Positions 62,341 through 62,873 of a DNA stretch of 62,873 nt are shown piece by piece. The stretch covers positions 1 through 62,873 of the forward strand of contig JBLHKW010000004.1 in the NCBI GenBank assembly GCA_047618565.1, given 5' to 3'. The notes below the pieces were generated by a model. It was not told the origin of the DNA. It saw nothing but the letters and a program-made list of their open reading frames with translations, and did no database searches. Origin of the DNA: JBLHKW01 sp047618565 (GTDB taxonomy: Bacteria; Planctomycetota; UBA1135; GCA-002686595). The first letter of the stretch is position 1. Every line of letters begins with the position of its first letter. The position numbers and the translations under genes are program-made.

Positions 62341-62873
62341 CTTCGAAAGGCCTTGTGGACCAGGACGATCGAGAGCACGGTCCCCATGCCGATGGTCGCC
62401 CAGGCTCCGATCTCGGGTGGGATGGTCCCGTCGCGCGCCAGCTCCTTGCCCACTCGCAGGGACAGCACGTAGTAGACCAGAGCGTAGACCACCGCGACCG
62501 CCAGGGCGCCGAGCTGCGTTCCACGCCGCAGCATGATGCCCGTCGGAGCGCCGAGGAGCAGGAACAGCAACAGGGTACTCGCCGTCGCATAACGCCGGTG
62601 GAGCTCGTACTTGTAGCGATCCACCTGCTCTTCAGGAACGGTGCCAGCGCGCAATGCCTGCTTGATCGATTTGCTCGTCTGGTAGCGCTCGGAGACGAAC
62701 TTCCTGGAGCTGGGCGTGACGAACTGGGACAGGGGCACGGTCACACTCATGCGGCCCGCGTGCCCGGTCCACTCTCCGTTCGGCCCGAGGGGCTCGACAT
62801 CCTCGAGATCGACGTAGAGCGTATCGTCTTCGATCTCGATGACGGCCGAGCGCGCGAACGCCTTCAGGTCCGC
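62337..62873 (-). CDS. lptF: LPS export permease, LptF/LptG family, N-terminus outside the window
   Basis: C-terminal 178 codons of an LptF/LptG permease. The frame is open to the last base of the window. Visible are the end of the periplasmic jellyroll ('VIEIEDDTLYVDLEDVEPLG') and three C-terminal helices ('TASTLLLFLLLGAPTGIMLR', 'LAVAVVYALVYYVLSLRVG', 'IGMGTVLSIVLVHKAFRR'). Probable partner of the downstream lptG. The LptB ATPase gene is not in view. Confidence 0.88.
   Translation of the reverse strand, partial: ADLKAFARSAVIEIEDDTLYVDLEDVEPLGPNGEWTGHAGRMSVTVPLSQFVTPSSRKFVSERYQTSKSIKQALRAGTVPEEQVDRYKYELHRRYATASTLLLFLLLGAPTGIMLRRGTQLGALAVAVVYALVYYVLSLRVGKELARDGTIPPEIGAWATIGMGTVLSIVLVHKAFRR

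Overview
This is a GC-rich bacterial window with dense gene packing: many gene pairs overlap by ATGA. LptF/LptG-type permeases, a heptosyltransferase-type enzyme and TolC-type outer-membrane proteins show a diderm (Gram-negative-type) cell. Lipoproteins with HEAT, TPR or EF-hand repeats, a sulfatase-like hydrolase, an SCO-DUF420 fusion next to a YS-type (A2) cytochrome oxidase, and many secreted proteins of unknown function fit Planctomycetota best. That assignment is an inference from gene content; there is no rRNA or marker tree here.

Layout. 0-7.4 kb: an alpha/beta hydrolase without its serine nucleophile, the RNase P RNA gene (rnpB), a Nudix hydrolase, a small Sm-like-looking protein, an AhpD-like gene that continues through an in-frame TGA, a ferritin-like protein, an M1 aminopeptidase lipoprotein and an unknown protein. 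7.4-22 kb: two back-to-back heavy-metal RND efflux systems. The minus-strand one is CusCBA-like (monovalent Cu/Ag inferred) and the plus-strand one CzcCBA-like (divalent metals inferred). Two small Cys-rich exported proteins lie between them. 22-33 kb: a dead-looking metalloprotease relative, an alanine/Na+ symporter, a DegT aminotransferase, an EF-hand protein, a glycosylasparaginase-mtnP pair, a TruD-RluA pair and a small helical protein. 33-43 kb: a complete aa3-type (A2) cytochrome c oxidase operon on the minus strand with a diheme cytochrome c, heme A biosynthesis, an SCO-DUF420 fusion, a small membrane protein with an in-frame TGA, and a propeller-like protein. 43-52.5 kb: a YgfZ-like protein, a DUF3108-like protein, leucine dehydrogenase, HEAT and other secreted proteins, a Ser/Arg-rich plus Tyr/Gly-rich TPR protein, and galactokinase. 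52.5-62.9 kb: a lipoprotein, a glycosyltransferase / SDR / histidine kinase operon, a GT9 enzyme, a membrane protein, a sulfatase-like hydrolase, a TPR lipoprotein, lptG and a partial lptF.

The strongest unusual signal is selenocysteine. Two genes contain a TGA exactly where their families carry a redox cysteine. In both, the frame stays open after the TGA, the downstream protein matches the family, and a stem-loop of bacterial SECIS type follows. One is an AhpD-like peroxidase-related protein (C-H-Y-U). The other is a small exported one-helix protein in the cytochrome oxidase operon (U-D-S-C). The latter overlaps the SCO-DUF420 gene by TTGA and has a 7-bp hairpin with a GGUC loop 17 nt after the UGA. 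A conventional gene call would miss or truncate both.

A second signal is two families of palindromic repeats whose terminal TAG repeatedly is the stop codon of the adjacent gene. Family A has ends CTAGCCCGGATTATTCATGA and includes a 204-bp copy with perfect 21-bp inverted ends. Family B has ends TTAGCAGCCCGTGGTGAAAG.
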